Shown here: positions 13,553 to 13,956 of the stretch, piece by piece
How the letters are laid out: each line of letters starts with the position of its first letter
Numbering within the stretch: position 1 is the stretch's first letter
Assembly: GCA_035515515.1 (NCBI GenBank)
Contig: DATJBC010000094.1
Coordinates: 1-13,956 of the forward strand
Length of the DNA stretch: 13,956 nucleotides
Direction of reading: 5' to 3'
DNA from: DATJBC01 sp035515515
GTDB lineage: Bacteria; Actinomycetota; Acidimicrobiia; Acidimicrobiales; UBA8190
Program-made: the position numbers and the translations under genes
Notes under the pieces: model-generated
The model's database searches: none
Seen by the model: only the letters and a program-made list of their open reading frames with translations
What the model was told of the DNA's origin: nothing

Positions 13553-13956
13553 CCGATCGCGCCACACCACCCGCCGGAGGCGACCAGCGCCCCCCCAAGC
13601 CGCGCCCCGCGCCCGTGCCCGACGCCGACTCCGAGCCGTACTGGAGCGCCGCCCACGAGGGACGGCTCGTGCTCCAGCGCTGCCAGCGCTGCGGCACCCC
13701 CCAGCTCTACGGGCGGGACCGCTGCCGGGCGTGCCGGGGGCCGGTGGTGTGGGAGGAGGCGTGCGGGCGCGGCTCGGTGTACAGCTTCACCGTCATCCGC
13801 CAGAACTACGCGCGGCCGTTCCGGGACCAGATCCCCTACGTGGTGGCCCTCGTCGACCTCGAGGAGGGCCCCCGCCTCATGACCAACGTCGTGGGGTGCG
13901 CCCCCGAGGACGTGCGCATCGGCATGGCGGTGCGCGCCACGTTCGAGGCCGTGTCG
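13549..13956 (+). CDS. DUF35 Zn-ribbon/OB-fold protein 2 (3' truncated by window end)
   Basis: The open frame runs from ATG 13549 (ATGA overlap with the thiolase stop) to the last base without a stop, giving 136 codons. An N-terminal Pro/Arg-rich extension of ~25 residues precedes the usual helix (SEPYWSAAHEGRLVLQ), a zinc ribbon (Cys45, Cys48, Cys59, Cys62) and the OB-fold (GRGSVYSFTVIRQNYARPF, QIPYVVALVDLEEGPRLMTN, RIGMAVRATFE). Nearly the whole domain is present; probably only a short C-terminus is missing. It is a diverged paralogue of DUF35 1 and the likely partner of thiolase-like protein 2. Confidence 0.88.
   Translation, partial: MTDRATPPAGGDQRPPKPRPAPVPDADSEPYWSAAHEGRLVLQRCQRCGTPQLYGRDRCRACRGPVVWEEACGRGSVYSFTVIRQNYARPFRDQIPYVVALVDLEEGPRLMTNVVGCAPEDVRIGMAVRATFEAVS

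Overview
The window is very GC-rich, with almost every third codon position G or C, and is densely packed on both strands. Three things point to an actinobacterium: an S-(hydroxymethyl)mycothiol dehydrogenase (mscR), two LLM-class (F420-type) flavin oxidoreductases, and an actinobacterial ribose-5-phosphate isomerase B that uses Glu rather than Cys. Frequent GTG starts and likely leaderless promoters fit. The class Acidimicrobiia is my guess, but nothing in the window proves it. There are no tRNA or rRNA genes, CRISPR arrays, transposases or phage genes, and no gene-free stretch longer than about 120 bases.

Left part (1-6810), housekeeping and signalling. It begins with the 3' end of a sensor histidine kinase, coupled by a GTGA overlap to a small KANL3/Tex30-type alpha/beta hydrolase. 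Next is a secreted or membrane-anchored lytic transglycosylase with two LysM domains that share an 87-base perfect repeat, then mscR, then an LLM oxidoreductase. That oxidoreductase converges on, and overlaps by 23 bases, a second LLM oxidoreductase on the minus strand, which is preceded by a 64-residue acidic protein with an ESFPASD motif. Divergent from this pair are rpiB and a class III nucleotidyl cyclase with a C-terminal YHS-like metal-binding segment.

Right part (6811-13956), a CoA-linked catabolic cluster. A minus-strand amidohydrolase_2-family gene diverges from a tightly packed plus-strand operon: CoA-transferase 1, CoA-transferase 2, thiolase-like 1, DUF35 1, an 8-codon mini-ORF, thiolase-like 2, and DUF35 2 (cut by the window end). 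Most junctions from CoA-transferase 2 onward are 4-base GTGA or ATGA overlaps, so translation is probably coupled. The 64-base divergent gap holds a 26-bp near-perfect palindrome and two face-to-face -10 boxes, which suggests one unseen repressor controls both directions.

The most interesting system is this right-hand cluster. CoA-transferase 1 has the catalytic Asp, while its partner has Trp at that position, suggesting a heteromeric enzyme. Both thiolase-like proteins lack the nucleophilic Cys, and each is followed by its own Zn-ribbon/OB-fold DUF35 protein. This resembles the Ltp2-ChsH2(DUF35) retro-aldolase of steroid side-chain degradation, but here the module is duplicated and has diverged. 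A plausible reading is activation of a carboxylic acid as its CoA ester followed by retro-aldol or thiolase-like C-C cleavage. The substrate cannot be told from the sequence.
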